64,000 nucleotides of DNA from Marinobacterium sp. LSUCC0821 (GTDB lineage Bacteria; Pseudomonadota; Gammaproteobacteria; Pseudomonadales; Balneatricaceae): the NCBI RefSeq assembly GCF_012848475.1, contig NZ_CP051666.1, positions 705,501 to 769,500 on the forward strand, written 5' to 3'. A model generated the notes under the pieces. It saw nothing but the letters and a program-made list of their open reading frames with translations. It did not search any database and was not told the DNA's origin. The position numbers and the translations under genes were made by a program. Shown piece after piece: positions 8,353-16,800 of the stretch. The first letter of the stretch is position 1; every line of letters starts with the position of its first letter.

Positions 8353-8468
8353 CACTTTCCAGGCGTGCTCGTTATTCGGGCTATCCTTGCCCTCACCCCT
8401 TCGGGGCCAGCCCTACGGCTGTTCAAAATTGTTTCAGACAATTTTGTTGACCACTCGGACACTCAACC
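8353..8468 (-). pseudogene. Interrupted tRNA-Ser 5' half
   Basis: The two pieces GGTTGAGTGTCCGAGTGGTC (8449-8468) and GAGCACGCCTGGAAAGTG (8353-8370) match the 5' half of the adjacent intact tRNA-Ser through the anticodon. They are separated by about 78 bp of element E in the D-loop region and there is no 3' half. The piece lies directly upstream of the intact gene, so one transcript probably contains both. Confidence 0.85.
8371..8448 (+). repeat. Element E copy 5, inserted in the tRNA-Ser D loop
   Basis: This copy has the same orientation as copies 1-4. It contains GGGC/GCCC, CCCC/GGGG, CAGCC/GGCTG and CAAAATTG/CAATTTTG stems. It resembles copy 2 most closely (CGGGCTATCC near the start). The insertion point is the D loop rather than the T loop. 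Confidence 0.8.
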
Positions 8469-8491
8469 TAAATCGGTATAAGAAGCGGCGC

Positions 8492-8519
8492 AGTTTACCA
8501 GAGAGTTTTCAAAGCACAA
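8492..8519 (-). promoter_or_regulatory. Candidate promoter for the tRNA-Ser locus
   Basis: On the minus strand TTGTGC, a 16-bp spacer and TAAACT lie upstream of the broken 5'-half copy. If used, the transcript starts near a GC-rich stretch and runs through the broken copy into the intact tRNA. The match to consensus is modest. Confidence 0.4.
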
Positions 8520-8583
8520 GCTGTATGGGGATTTGATTTACGGTATCATATTGGCAGCAATTTTTGATATTAAGGATCAATCC

Positions 8584-9561
8584 ATGCTTCTGCCTATTTT
8601 GGCTGTTATTGTTGGTTTAGTGCTTCTCGTATGGAGTGCAGATCGGTTTGTGGATGGTGCTGCGGCCACAGCAAAGCACATGGGTATGCCGACGCTTTTG
8701 ATAGGCATGGTGATTATTGGGTTTGGTACCTCGGCTCCAGAGCTTGTTGTATCAGGTTTGGCGGCTTCTCAGGGTAACCCAGGTCTCGCTATCGGTAATG
8801 GCTTTGGTTCAAACATCACTAACATCGCTTTGATTCTTGGTATTACTGCCCTATTAAGCCCAGTCAGTGTTAAGTCACAAATCCTTAAAACCGAACTGCC
8901 GCTGCTCGCTTTTGCGACACTTCTCGTTGGTGCACTGATTTATGATCTAAATATAAGCCGACTTGATGCCATCATCATGCTGGTTGTCTTTGCATTTATT
9001 ATGGGATGGTCTATTTTCAACGGCATGCGCTCAAAGAACGATGCTCTTGAGGGTGACTTCGCTAATGAGTTTGCTGATGACGACTATCTGCCATTAAATC
9101 GCGCGCTATTCTGGCTTGTCGCGGGTCTAGTAATGTTGATTGCAAGCTCGCGCATCCTTGTCTGGGGTGCTGTGGATATCGCTATGGCGTTGGGCGTGAG
9201 TGATCTGATTATCGGTCTAACCATTGTTGCCATTGGTACCTCTCTACCAGAACTCGCCTCATCGATTATCGCTGTTAAGAAAAATGAGCATGACCTAGCA
9301 ATAGGCAACGTTATTGGCTCGAACCTATTCAACACCTTAGCTGTTGTAGGTATAGCGGGCACTATCCAGCCTCTAGCATTAGAACCAGAAGCCCTCTACC
9401 GTGACTGGACAGTGATGGGCATGTTGACCCTATCACTATTCATCCTAGGCTTTGGTGTCCTGGGACGTCGTCGAATCAACCGATTTGAAGGCGGACTTCT
9501 TGTGGCTTCATATGCTGGTTACTCGGGTTACCTGCTCTACACCCTTTCAGCTGCGTTCTAA
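8584..9561 (+). CDS. Calcium/sodium antiporter of the CaCA family (YrbG-like)
   Basis: The ATG at 8584 is chosen because AAGGA lies about 8 bases upstream and the protein then starts MLLPILAVIVGLVLLVWSA. It gives 325 residues, the usual length for YrbG-type proteins. Two inverted alpha repeats carry the ion-binding motifs: GFGTSAPELVVSG with GNGFGSNITN, and AIGTSLPELASS with GNVIGSNLFN. About ten TM helices are separated by an acidic loop near 150-165. It is an inner-membrane cation:proton or sodium/calcium exchanger. It stands alone; REP-B and a terminator follow. The ion is inferred from family only. Confidence 0.88.
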   Translation: MLLPILAVIVGLVLLVWSADRFVDGAAATAKHMGMPTLLIGMVIIGFGTSAPELVVSGLAASQGNPGLAIGNGFGSNITNIALILGITALLSPVSVKSQILKTELPLLAFATLLVGALIYDLNISRLDAIIMLVVFAFIMGWSIFNGMRSKNDALEGDFANEFADDDYLPLNRALFWLVAGLVMLIASSRILVWGAVDIAMALGVSDLIIGLTIVAIGTSLPELASSIIAVKKNEHDLAIGNVIGSNLFNTLAVVGIAGTIQPLALEPEALYRDWTVMGMLTLSLFILGFGVLGRRRINRFEGGLLVASYAGYSGYLLYTLSAAF

Positions 9562-9568
9562 CCTATAT

Positions 9569-9652
9569 TGATCGCTTCGCCCTTCGGGCTAGCTCCTACG
9601 GGGATTTTTTATCGCGTCGCTCTACGAGCTAGCCCCTAGGGCGAAGCGAAAA
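9569..9652. repeat. REP-B pair
   Basis: Facing copies of the REP-B palindrome (GATCGCTTCGCCC with GGGCTAGCTCCTAC, then GAGCTAGCCCC and GGGCGAAGCGA) lie in the gap between the converging antiporter and YebC-family genes. Confidence 0.75.
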
Positions 9653-9663
9653 TCAACGCGCAA

Positions 9664-9692
9664 CAAAAAAGGCACCCTAGGGTGCCTTTCTC
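9664..9692. terminator. Bidirectional terminator
   Basis: The perfect stem GGCACCC/GGGTGCC has A-rich sequence on the left and T-rich sequence on the right. It can end the YebC-family gene (minus) and the antiporter gene (plus). Confidence 0.8.
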
Positions 9693-9706
9693 AAATCAAC
9701 GTGAAA

Positions 9707-10420
9707 TTACATCTCTACGTTGTGGTAGACGTGCTGTACGTCGTCAAGCTCATCAAGGATGCTCATGAACTTTTCGAACAGGACTTTGTCTTCATCGCTG
9801 ATCTGAGTGTATGAGTTTGGAATCCATTGAATCTCTTCAATCTCAAAATCAGTGATACCCATAGCATTGAGCGCGGTCTTAGTTTTGAAGTAGTCCGTTG
9901 GTGCTGCGAAGACTGTTAGCATGCCATCTTCATCTTCGATATCAGAGACATCGACATCCGCTTCCATCAACGCCTCTAGAACAGCCTCTTCATCATCAAA
10001 CTTGAACATGAAGACTGCAGCGTGCTCGAACATGTGAGCAACAGAGCCCTGGGTACCGATCTTACATTTAGTTTTGGTAAACGCGACACGCACATCACCA
10101 AAGGTACGGTTAGGGTTGTCGGTTAGACACTCAATGATCGCCATAGAACCGCCAGGACCGTAGCCTTCATAGCGTGCCGGAGTAAAGTCTTCACCTGCAC
10201 CGCCCTTCGCTTTGTCGATAGCTTTATCGATAACGTGACCAGGTACCTGCTCCTTCTTCGCTTTATCCATTAATGAGCGAAGAGCAAGGTTGCCATCTGG
10301 GTCGGTACCACCCGATTTAGCCACCATATAAATTTCACGAGAGTAACGGCTGTACAACTTCGCGTTCATGTCGGAAGTTTTTGCCATTGAATCCTTACGG
10401 TTCTGATACGCACGACCCAT
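9707..10420 (-). CDS. YebC/PmpR family protein (YeeN-like)
   Basis: The protein has 237 residues, matching the family length. It contains the family stretch [16 protein letters not shown] at about 78-93, the [10 protein letters not shown] turn at about 101-110 and a C-terminal VQHVYHNV. It resembles the shorter-headed YeeN type of E. coli more than YebC itself. Family members were long annotated as transcriptional regulators; more recent work links YebC-type proteins to translation of proline-rich stretches at the ribosome. Which role YeeN-type members play is not settled. It is a single gene with its own terminator. Confidence 0.85.
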   Translation of the reverse strand: MGRAYQNRKDSMAKTSDMNAKLYSRYSREIYMVAKSGGTDPDGNLALRSLMDKAKKEQVPGHVIDKAIDKAKGGAGEDFTPARYEGYGPGGSMAIIECLTDNPNRTFGDVRVAFTKTKCKIGTQGSVAHMFEHAAVFMFKFDDEEAVLEALMEADVDVSDIEDEDGMLTVFAAPTDYFKTKTALNAMGITDFEIEEIQWIPNSYTQISDEDKVLFEKFMSILDELDDVQHVYHNVEM

Positions 10421-10533
10421 GGGGATGTAGCTCCAATCTAATAAAACAAAGGCAGAATTCTAATCCCTTGGGCCGGCCAGGAGAAGTTTATTTTTCAACA
10501 GAGACAACTTTAGCTTTTGATTCATCACACGTT

Positions 10534-10551
10534 GTGCTAGTGTACTAGTAC
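10534..10551 (+). promoter_or_regulatory. TrpR operator abutting the trpR start codon
   Basis: GCTAGTGTACTAGT at 10536-10549 contains the paired CTAG half-sites of the known Trp repressor operator (compare ACTAGTTAACTAGT). It lies directly against the ATG at 10552. A candidate -35 (TTGATT, 10517-10522) lies upstream and a weak -10 (TAGTGT, 10538-10543) falls inside the operator. The site predicts autorepression of the trpR-trpE-trpG cluster by tryptophan-bound TrpR. Confidence 0.8.
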
Positions 10552-10800
10552 ATGAATACATCAGAATATTTTGATCAATTGGTCGATCACCTACTTAGCT
10601 GCAAATCAAATGAAGCATTAGCACAAGCCCTTCAAGGCCTTTTGACGCCCAGTGAAACAGTAGAGATCAGTAAACGTTTGCAAATTTTTCGCATGTTAGA
10701 AGCGGGTGTGCCGCAACGCGAAATTGCTAAACAGTTAGGTGTCGGAATTGCCACAGTGACGCGAGGTTCGCGCGTGCTGAAGTCTGAAGAGAGTGAGTAA
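10552..10800 (+). CDS. trpR: Trp operon repressor
   Basis: The 82-residue protein matches the TrpR fold. LLTPSETVEISKRLQIFRML forms helices B-C, and the helix-turn-helix PQREIAKQLGVGIATVTRGS is at about 54-73 (compare QREL.N.LGAGIATITRGS in E. coli). It is shorter than E. coli TrpR (108) and lacks most of the C-terminal helix. It binds tryptophan as corepressor and represses the genes behind it through the operator at 10534-10551. No Shine-Dalgarno precedes the ATG because the operator occupies that space, so the mRNA may be leaderless. The stop overlaps the trpE start (TAATG). Confidence 0.88.
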   Translation: MNTSEYFDQLVDHLLSCKSNEALAQALQGLLTPSETVEISKRLQIFRMLEAGVPQREIAKQLGVGIATVTRGSRVLKSEESE

Positions 10801-12194
10801 TGAGTAGTAGAAAACCCGCCAAAATTGAACTGCCACGTAAACCGCAGTATCTAAAATTGGCTGCAGACATCGATTTCTTTGAGCTTTTTAAGAAGATCGA
10901 AAAACGTTTTGATAACTGCGTGATGCTAGAGTCGCTAGGCGAAGAGAGCTACATCTCTCGCCACTCTATAATTGGCTTTGATCCAGAACAGATCATTTGG
11001 GCAGATGAGGGCCATCTCCACATTGAAGATCGTGCTGGCAATCGCGAGACCTACGAAAGCGAAAACCCCTACTACCTGCTGCGTGAAATTGTTCCGCAAA
11101 ACATCATCTCGCGGAAATATGCAGGCGGTTTAACGGGTTACATCGGTTACGACTGTATGAACTACTTCGAACCGAGCTTGGATCTTCAGCACAGCGAGAT
11201 GTTTGATATCTTCCGTTTTGGCGTCTTTAAAGATGGTTTGATACTCGACAAGATGACTGGTGAGGTATTCTACTTCTTCTATACTGACAGCCGTATCGCG
11301 CTGCTTGAAGAGATAATGGCTACACCCTGCCCGCCAAACGGTGAGCTAAAGATTCACAATCTTGGCGACACGATGACTCAAGCAGAACATGCTGATGCTG
11401 TGATGAAGGTTAAGCAGGACATTATCGAAGGTAAGATTTTCCAAACAGAGGTGGGCTTTAAGAAGCGCTTCCGTCTTATCGGCGATACGATCAATATCTA
11501 CGAGCAACTGCGCGAAGTGAACCCTTCACCGCAGATGTACTATGTCAAATTTGGTGACCAGAAGCTCATTGGGGCAAGTCCTGAACTGCTGTTCCGACTA
11601 CGCCAAGGCGAGATGGAGACCTTCCCGCTGGCTGGCACCGCTAAGCGTGGTGCTGATCCAATTGAGGATCAGCAACTGGCGCGTAAGTTGCTGAACGACC
11701 CTAAAGAGATTGCTGAGCACAATATGATTGTCGATCTGCACCGCAATGATATCGGCCGTGTCGCACGCTTCGGTACCGTTAAAGTCCGCTCGCTGATGGA
11801 TATTAAGCGTTTTAGCCATGTGCAGCACATCTCTAGCGAGATTGTCGGTATTATCTCTGATAAACACGATATGTTCTCAGCTCTGGCTAGCAACTTCCCT
11901 GCTGGCACGCTCACCGGTGCACCAAAGATTGAGGCGATGAAGATCATTAACGATCTTGAGGCCGATGGCCGTGGCCCTTATGGTGGTGCGGTAGGTCACT
12001 TTGCCTTTAACGGTGATTGCACCTTTGCCATTCCAATCCGAACTGTCTTTGCAAATGGCGAACAAGCTTATGTTCAGACCTGTGGCGGTAACGTTTACGA
12101 CTCTAATGCCGAAGATGAGTATGAAGAGATTCGACGTAAGTTTGCCGGGACTAAAAAAGTGTTAGATCAGTTTATTGTGGAGGCTGACGCATGA
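10800..12194 (+). CDS. trpE: Anthranilate synthase component I
   Basis: The protein has 464 residues, shorter than the ~500-520 of enteric TrpE. It converts chorismate to anthranilate with the TrpG amidotransferase. The N-terminal VMLESLGEES matches the tryptophan-binding LLES feedback site. The chorismate-binding domain (about 200-460) has GASPELLFRL, PLAGTAKRG, VDLHRNDIGRV, AGTLTGAPKIEAM and GPYGGAVGHF. Several motifs differ from textbook TrpE: FQTEVGFKKRF where FQVVLSRRF is usual, and HISSEIVG for HLVSRVVG. The divergence and the missing trpD/trpC neighbours suggest a distinct lineage. PabB is less likely because of the feedback motif, TrpR control and trpG pairing. The stop overlaps trpG by 4 bp. 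Confidence 0.88.
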   Translation: MSSRKPAKIELPRKPQYLKLAADIDFFELFKKIEKRFDNCVMLESLGEESYISRHSIIGFDPEQIIWADEGHLHIEDRAGNRETYESENPYYLLREIVPQNIISRKYAGGLTGYIGYDCMNYFEPSLDLQHSEMFDIFRFGVFKDGLILDKMTGEVFYFFYTDSRIALLEEIMATPCPPNGELKIHNLGDTMTQAEHADAVMKVKQDIIEGKIFQTEVGFKKRFRLIGDTINIYEQLREVNPSPQMYYVKFGDQKLIGASPELLFRLRQGEMETFPLAGTAKRGADPIEDQQLARKLLNDPKEIAEHNMIVDLHRNDIGRVARFGTVKVRSLMDIKRFSHVQHISSEIVGIISDKHDMFSALASNFPAGTLTGAPKIEAMKIINDLEADGRGPYGGAVGHFAFNGDCTFAIPIRTVFANGEQAYVQTCGGNVYDSNAEDEYEEIRRKFAGTKKVLDQFIVEADA

Positions 12195-12850
12195 AAGTCT
12201 ACATGATCGATAATTACGACTCCTTCACCTACAATCTCTACCAATTTATCGGTGAAGTACTCGAGTCTGAAGTACAACAAGGTAACCTTGAGTCGTTCGA
12301 AATCATCGTTAAACGTAATGATGAGGTGACCCTTGATCAAGTCGCTGCCGAGCAACCTGACCGAATCATTATCTCCCCAGGCCCTGGTTCACCGGATGAC
12401 CCAGCCTACTTTGGCGTCTGTGCGGATGTGATTAAAGAGCTTGGCAAAACAACACCACTGCTTGGTGTCTGTCTAGGTATGCAGGGCATCGTTCACTGCT
12501 TCGGGGGTAAGGTGGTCAAAGCCCCTCTTCCGATGCATGGTAAGATCAGTCCTATCAATCACAATCAGGAAGGGGTATTTGCGAATACACCTAACCAGTT
12601 AGAGGTGATGCGTTATCACTCGCTGATTGCTGAGGCTGAAACGCTACCAGAGTGCTTAGATGTTACGGCAGCGGTTGGTGACCTCACTGCTGATCAATTC
12701 TCTGATCGACTTCAGCTAAAAGCAGGCGGTGCATTTGAGATCATGGGAGTGAAACACCGTGACTACCCTATCCACGGCATTCAATTCCATCCAGAGTCCT
12801 TCGCAACCGAAGGTGGCAAAGAGCTTGTTAAGAACTTTCTGTTTGTTTGA
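12191..12850 (+). CDS. trpG: Anthranilate synthase component II (glutamine amidotransferase)
   Basis: The 219-residue class I glutamine amidotransferase supplies ammonia to TrpE. It has the N-terminal IDNYDSFTYNLYQF, the oxyanion strand SPGPGSPDD, nucleophile C94 in GVCLGMQG and the catalytic His-Glu pair in QFHPESFATEGG near residue 197. It is slightly longer than E. coli-type TrpG domains because of an acidic insert at 25-36. It is last in a three-gene cluster and followed by a terminator; trpD and trpC are not adjacent. It could also serve PabB, as shared TrpG/PabA subunits are known in other bacteria. Confidence 0.9.
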   Translation: MKVYMIDNYDSFTYNLYQFIGEVLESEVQQGNLESFEIIVKRNDEVTLDQVAAEQPDRIIISPGPGSPDDPAYFGVCADVIKELGKTTPLLGVCLGMQGIVHCFGGKVVKAPLPMHGKISPINHNQEGVFANTPNQLEVMRYHSLIAEAETLPECLDVTAAVGDLTADQFSDRLQLKAGGAFEIMGVKHRDYPIHGIQFHPESFATEGGKELVKNFLFV

Positions 12851-12860
12851 ACTTTGATAC

Positions 12861-12886
12861 TAAAAAGGCGTTTAAGACGCCTCTTT
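12861..12886. terminator. Bidirectional terminator between trpG and the HD-GYP gene
   Basis: The stem AGGCGT/ACGCCT has A-run and T-rich flanks. It overlaps the last codons and stop of the minus-strand HD-GYP gene. Confidence 0.75.
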
Positions 12887-13867
12887 AGCACCATAAGCGA
12901 TGCGAATACGTTCAACTTCTGGGCGTATTCGTATAAAGGTCTCAACCAGTTTGGGATCAAACAGCTTTCCTGACTCCTCAATTATATACTCATACGCCTT
13001 ATCACTACTCCACGCCTCTTTGTACGGCCTCTCCATGGTCAATGCATCATAGACATCCGCAAGAGTTACGATGCGAGAGATAAGCGGTATCTGATTTCCC
13101 TTGTAGCCAGTGGGATAGCCTGTTCCATCAAAACGCTCATGGTGATTAAGGGCAATTTGAGATGCTAACGCAAAGGCTGGCGCTTTAGATCGCGAGAGGA
13201 TCTGATGACCGATCTGCGTGTGACGTTTCATAATACGCCACTCATCAGCATCCAATTTAGCTGGTTTTTTGAGTACAGCATCGGGTATACCAATTTTGCC
13301 TGTATCGTGCATGGGAGCGGCTATTCGAATGAGTTCTACCTCTTCGGGTGAAAACCCTTCGGCTTCTGCAATCAACGCCGCATAATCGGCCATACGCCAG
13401 ATATGCTCGCCTGTTTCGTTATCATTATAGTGACCGGCAATAGCGATCATCTCTATCGCTTCTCGATGGGTTCGCTCGAGGTATTCAGTGCGGACAGTCG
13501 CTAATAAATTATTAATTCGCAGTTTTAATATATCTGGATGAAGGGGTTTATGTATAAAGTCGGAAGCGCCAGATGCAAGCGCCTCAATCTCAGTCTCCAG
13601 ATTGTTAGCACTGGTCATCACAATCACTTTGATTTCGCAAAGCTCTGGATTTGAGTGCATCATCTTCATCACTTCGAAACCACCCATTTCACCCATTTGG
13701 ATATCAAGTAGTACTAGATCGGGTACTTTACGAGCAAGAAACTCCATCGCAGACTCACCCGAGTTGGCAAACGCCAGTTCATAAGGCGAATCACTTAGCA
13801 TCTCTTGAATGTTCGCAAGTGTAGCTGGGGAATCATCAACTACCAGGATAGAGCTTTTACTCAACAT
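12872..13867 (-). CDS. Response regulator with HD-GYP cyclic-di-GMP phosphodiesterase domain
   Basis: The 331-residue protein has an N-terminal receiver domain (acidic DD at 11-12, phospho-acceptor D55 in LVLLDIQM, K107 in HKP) followed by a complete HD-GYP domain. Metal-binding HD is at 187-188 in MHDTGKIG; further metal and GYP residues are in NHHERFDGTGYPTGYKG, with G250-Y251-P252. An intact GYP motif predicts hydrolysis of cyclic di-GMP. Its start lies 5 bp after the stop of the large hybrid kinase at 13873, so the kinase is its likely partner in an RpfC/RpfG-like arrangement. Confidence 0.9.
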   Translation of the reverse strand: MLSKSSILVVDDSPATLANIQEMLSDSPYELAFANSGESAMEFLARKVPDLVLLDIQMGEMGGFEVMKMMHSNPELCEIKVIVMTSANNLETEIEALASGASDFIHKPLHPDILKLRINNLLATVRTEYLERTHREAIEMIAIAGHYNDNETGEHIWRMADYAALIAEAEGFSPEEVELIRIAAPMHDTGKIGIPDAVLKKPAKLDADEWRIMKRHTQIGHQILSRSKAPAFALASQIALNHHERFDGTGYPTGYKGNQIPLISRIVTLADVYDALTMERPYKEAWSSDKAYEYIIEESGKLFDPKLVETFIRIRPEVERIRIAYGAKEAS

Positions 13868-13872
13868 AATGC

Positions 13873-16800
13873 TTACTCACCCATTTGATTATTAGCAATC
13901 ACAGCTGCCTTTAGGGTATTGATCTGCTCTTTAGCTGTTACAAAATCGAAAGCTTCAAGTGCATCAGTCGCTTTACTCAACAGTACATCATCGACAATAC
14001 CCGTAAGAGTAACTAGTTCACCTAAAATCGGCGCGGGATTGTTATCTTCAAGAAGTGATTGAGCCCTCTCAATAATCTCCAGTTGCTGCTCGATAGATAG
14101 ATCAAGCGGATCGTCACTTACAACTTTGATGTTGCAGCGCGACTCTATATGACTCAGCGTTGCGCGAAGTACATCTGCAAATTCATTAATTTTCTGCGCA
14201 TTTGGCGTGCCTCTACTTCGCAGTGAGTCAAGCAGACTACTAGTTGTCGCAAATAGGCGTTTTAAACCTAGAGCACCTGCAGCCCCCTTAAGTTTGTGAA
14301 CCTCTCGTTCAATATCACTCATTCGAGCAAAGCGGCTTACGAAGGTTTTATACTCATCGAAGAACTTTTTAAGGTAGGTGTTTAACTTCTCTTCACTTCG
14401 CCAAATGGTTAACGCACCCTCTAAGTCTAGAATTCTATTGGCAGCTTGCCCCGCTGCATTAGCTGAAGGCTGTTTAGGTGAAAGCTCTAAGCCGCCTTGG
14501 GTATAACGTTGAATCAACGCAACGCTTCGCTTGACATCCAGTGGTTTAGGGATAAAGTCATTCATCCCTGACTGCAGAGCTTTTTCTTTATCCTGAGCAA
14601 ATGCACCAGCAGTTAGTGCAATGATAGGAAGATCAGTCAGTTTAAGCTCTTGCCTAATCTTACGTGTCGCCTCATAACCATCCATGATAGGCATTTGGAT
14701 ATCCATCAACACAAGATCAATTGAGTGATCATTGTTGGCTAGGAATTCAACCGCCTCATGCCCATCATCAACGCTGAATACCTCTGCCCCTTCTCCAGTG
14801 AATATCTCTACAGCAACCTGGCGGTTAAATTCGTTATCATCTACAACTAACAACTTAAGCCCCGCTAGATGATTTTCACTCTCATCACTCTTAGCTGTTG
14901 TTGGTTTGTGGATAGACATAACAGCATCCAGTAGAGCGGATGCTGTAACGGGTTTATCTAGCACCGCATCAACATAGATTGAGTCTGCAGAGTTACGAAC
15001 CTCTTCAGAGCCAAGAGCGGTAACCATCACGATAATAGGCGAACTACTTCTTAACTGCTCCGATTTGATCAACCGAGCAACGGTCAAACCATCCATATCT
15101 GGCATATCCCAATCCAGTAGAATCAGATCCGGCGAGTTAGCTTTTAACGCCCTATGGTAGGCAGGGAGGCCGCCATTAAATATCTCGCTTCGCCAGCCGA
15201 TAGCGTTAACAATCGACTCGAGCGCATCTCGTGCAACGTCATGATCATCGGCGATTAGTACATTGAGATCTTTAATCTCCTCAAGAGATAGATGGTTGGA
15301 TGAACCAGAAGAGAGATCAATATCAAAAGAGAAGGTGCTCCCCTTACCTGCTATCGAACTTATCTCCAGTTTTGATCCGAATTTTTCGAGAATACGAGTA
15401 GAGATAGCAAGGCCTAACCCTGTTCCACCAAACCGACGATTGATAGAGACATCAGCCTGCTCAAATGCTTTCAGAACTCGGGACTGAGACTCCGGTGTCA
15501 TGCCAATTCCCGTATCTTTAACACTAAACCTCAATCGCACTCGGTCATCAGTCGAAGCGAGCGTCTCAACTCGAACCAAGACATAGCCACGATCGGTGAA
15601 TTTAATCGCATTACCGATCAAGTTAATAAGAACCTGTTCAAGACGCAGACGATCCGCCTCTACGACTCGATTAAGTGAAGCGTCTGGCTGAATAATAAGT
15701 TCAAGCGCTTTATCTGCTGCTGACTGGTTCATAATGACAGCTAGGTTGTCCAACAACCCACTGATAGAGAAGGATTCAGGAATAAGCTCTAGCTTGCCTG
15801 CTTCTATTTTCGAGAAGTCGAGAATATCGTTCAAAATACTGAGTAGTGATTTACCCGCATTGGTGATTTTTGAACCAATATTCTGAGATTGTTCAGGCAT
15901 ATTTGGTTTTTCAAGCAGGTAGGCCATACCAAGCACGGCATTCAGTGGCGTCCGAATTTCATGGCTCATATTTGCTAGAAATTCACTTTTCGCAACAGCC
16001 GCCTGAACAGCCTCATCCTTAGCGAACTCTAATTCACGATTGATCAGCACCTCGGCTGTGATATCCCGCAAAACACCGAGCAGTATCTGCCTACCCTCTA
16101 ACTTAGTCCGTGAAGCTTGGATCTTCAGAGTTTTAATGTGTGCAGTTGTTGGGCTACATATCTCTATTTGGGTATCCAATGGCTCCGCACCTGCAAGTGC
16201 TAGGTTGAGCTCGGTATTAAAACGGCTTCGATCCTTTTCTATGATCAACTTCTGCCATGCATCAAAGGTGATATCATCACTGATCTCAAGGTCATGAATG
16301 TGGAACATCCACTCGTTCCAACTCAACTCGCTTCGATCTAAGTTGATATCCCATATACCGAGGTTTAACTCATCGGCGGCAAGTTCAAGTCGCTCACGTG
16401 AGATCTCTAAATTGTGTGTACGAAGCTCAATCTCCTCTTCGAGATGCGTTTGATAATCCAAGCGCTCACGCTCTAGTTCAGCTTCCGCTGCACGACGCTT
16501 ATAAATTGAGTCGGTCCATCGTAAGGATGCAAAAAGCGCCAAAATCAAATAGAGACCGTAAACACCCAAATTATTGATATTTAATGCACCTAAAAGATTA
16601 AACCCCTTGGGTGATGAAATTAGAATATGGAGCTCACGCCCTGCGATTGAACTAGATGGCGATACCTCCTGAGGGTAACTAATATGGCCACTAAGGTAAG
16701 TGTAATCGCCAACGTCAAAGGAGGCATTACGATCGCTTGTCAATTGACTCCAAACTTCGGGATTATGGAGATTGAGAGTAGATCGATCTCCAAGCTGCTT

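Noticed and set aside
8246-8536. Open frames of 96 and 65 codons over the tRNA-Ser gene
   Set aside because: They translate the complement of the tRNA and the repeat (FEPSIRCRIHTFQACS repeated) and have no ribosome site. This is a known type of false gene over tRNAs.
10421-10551. trp leader peptide / attenuator
   Set aside because: No short frame with consecutive Trp codons and no terminator hairpin lie before trpR, and the operator abuts the start codon.
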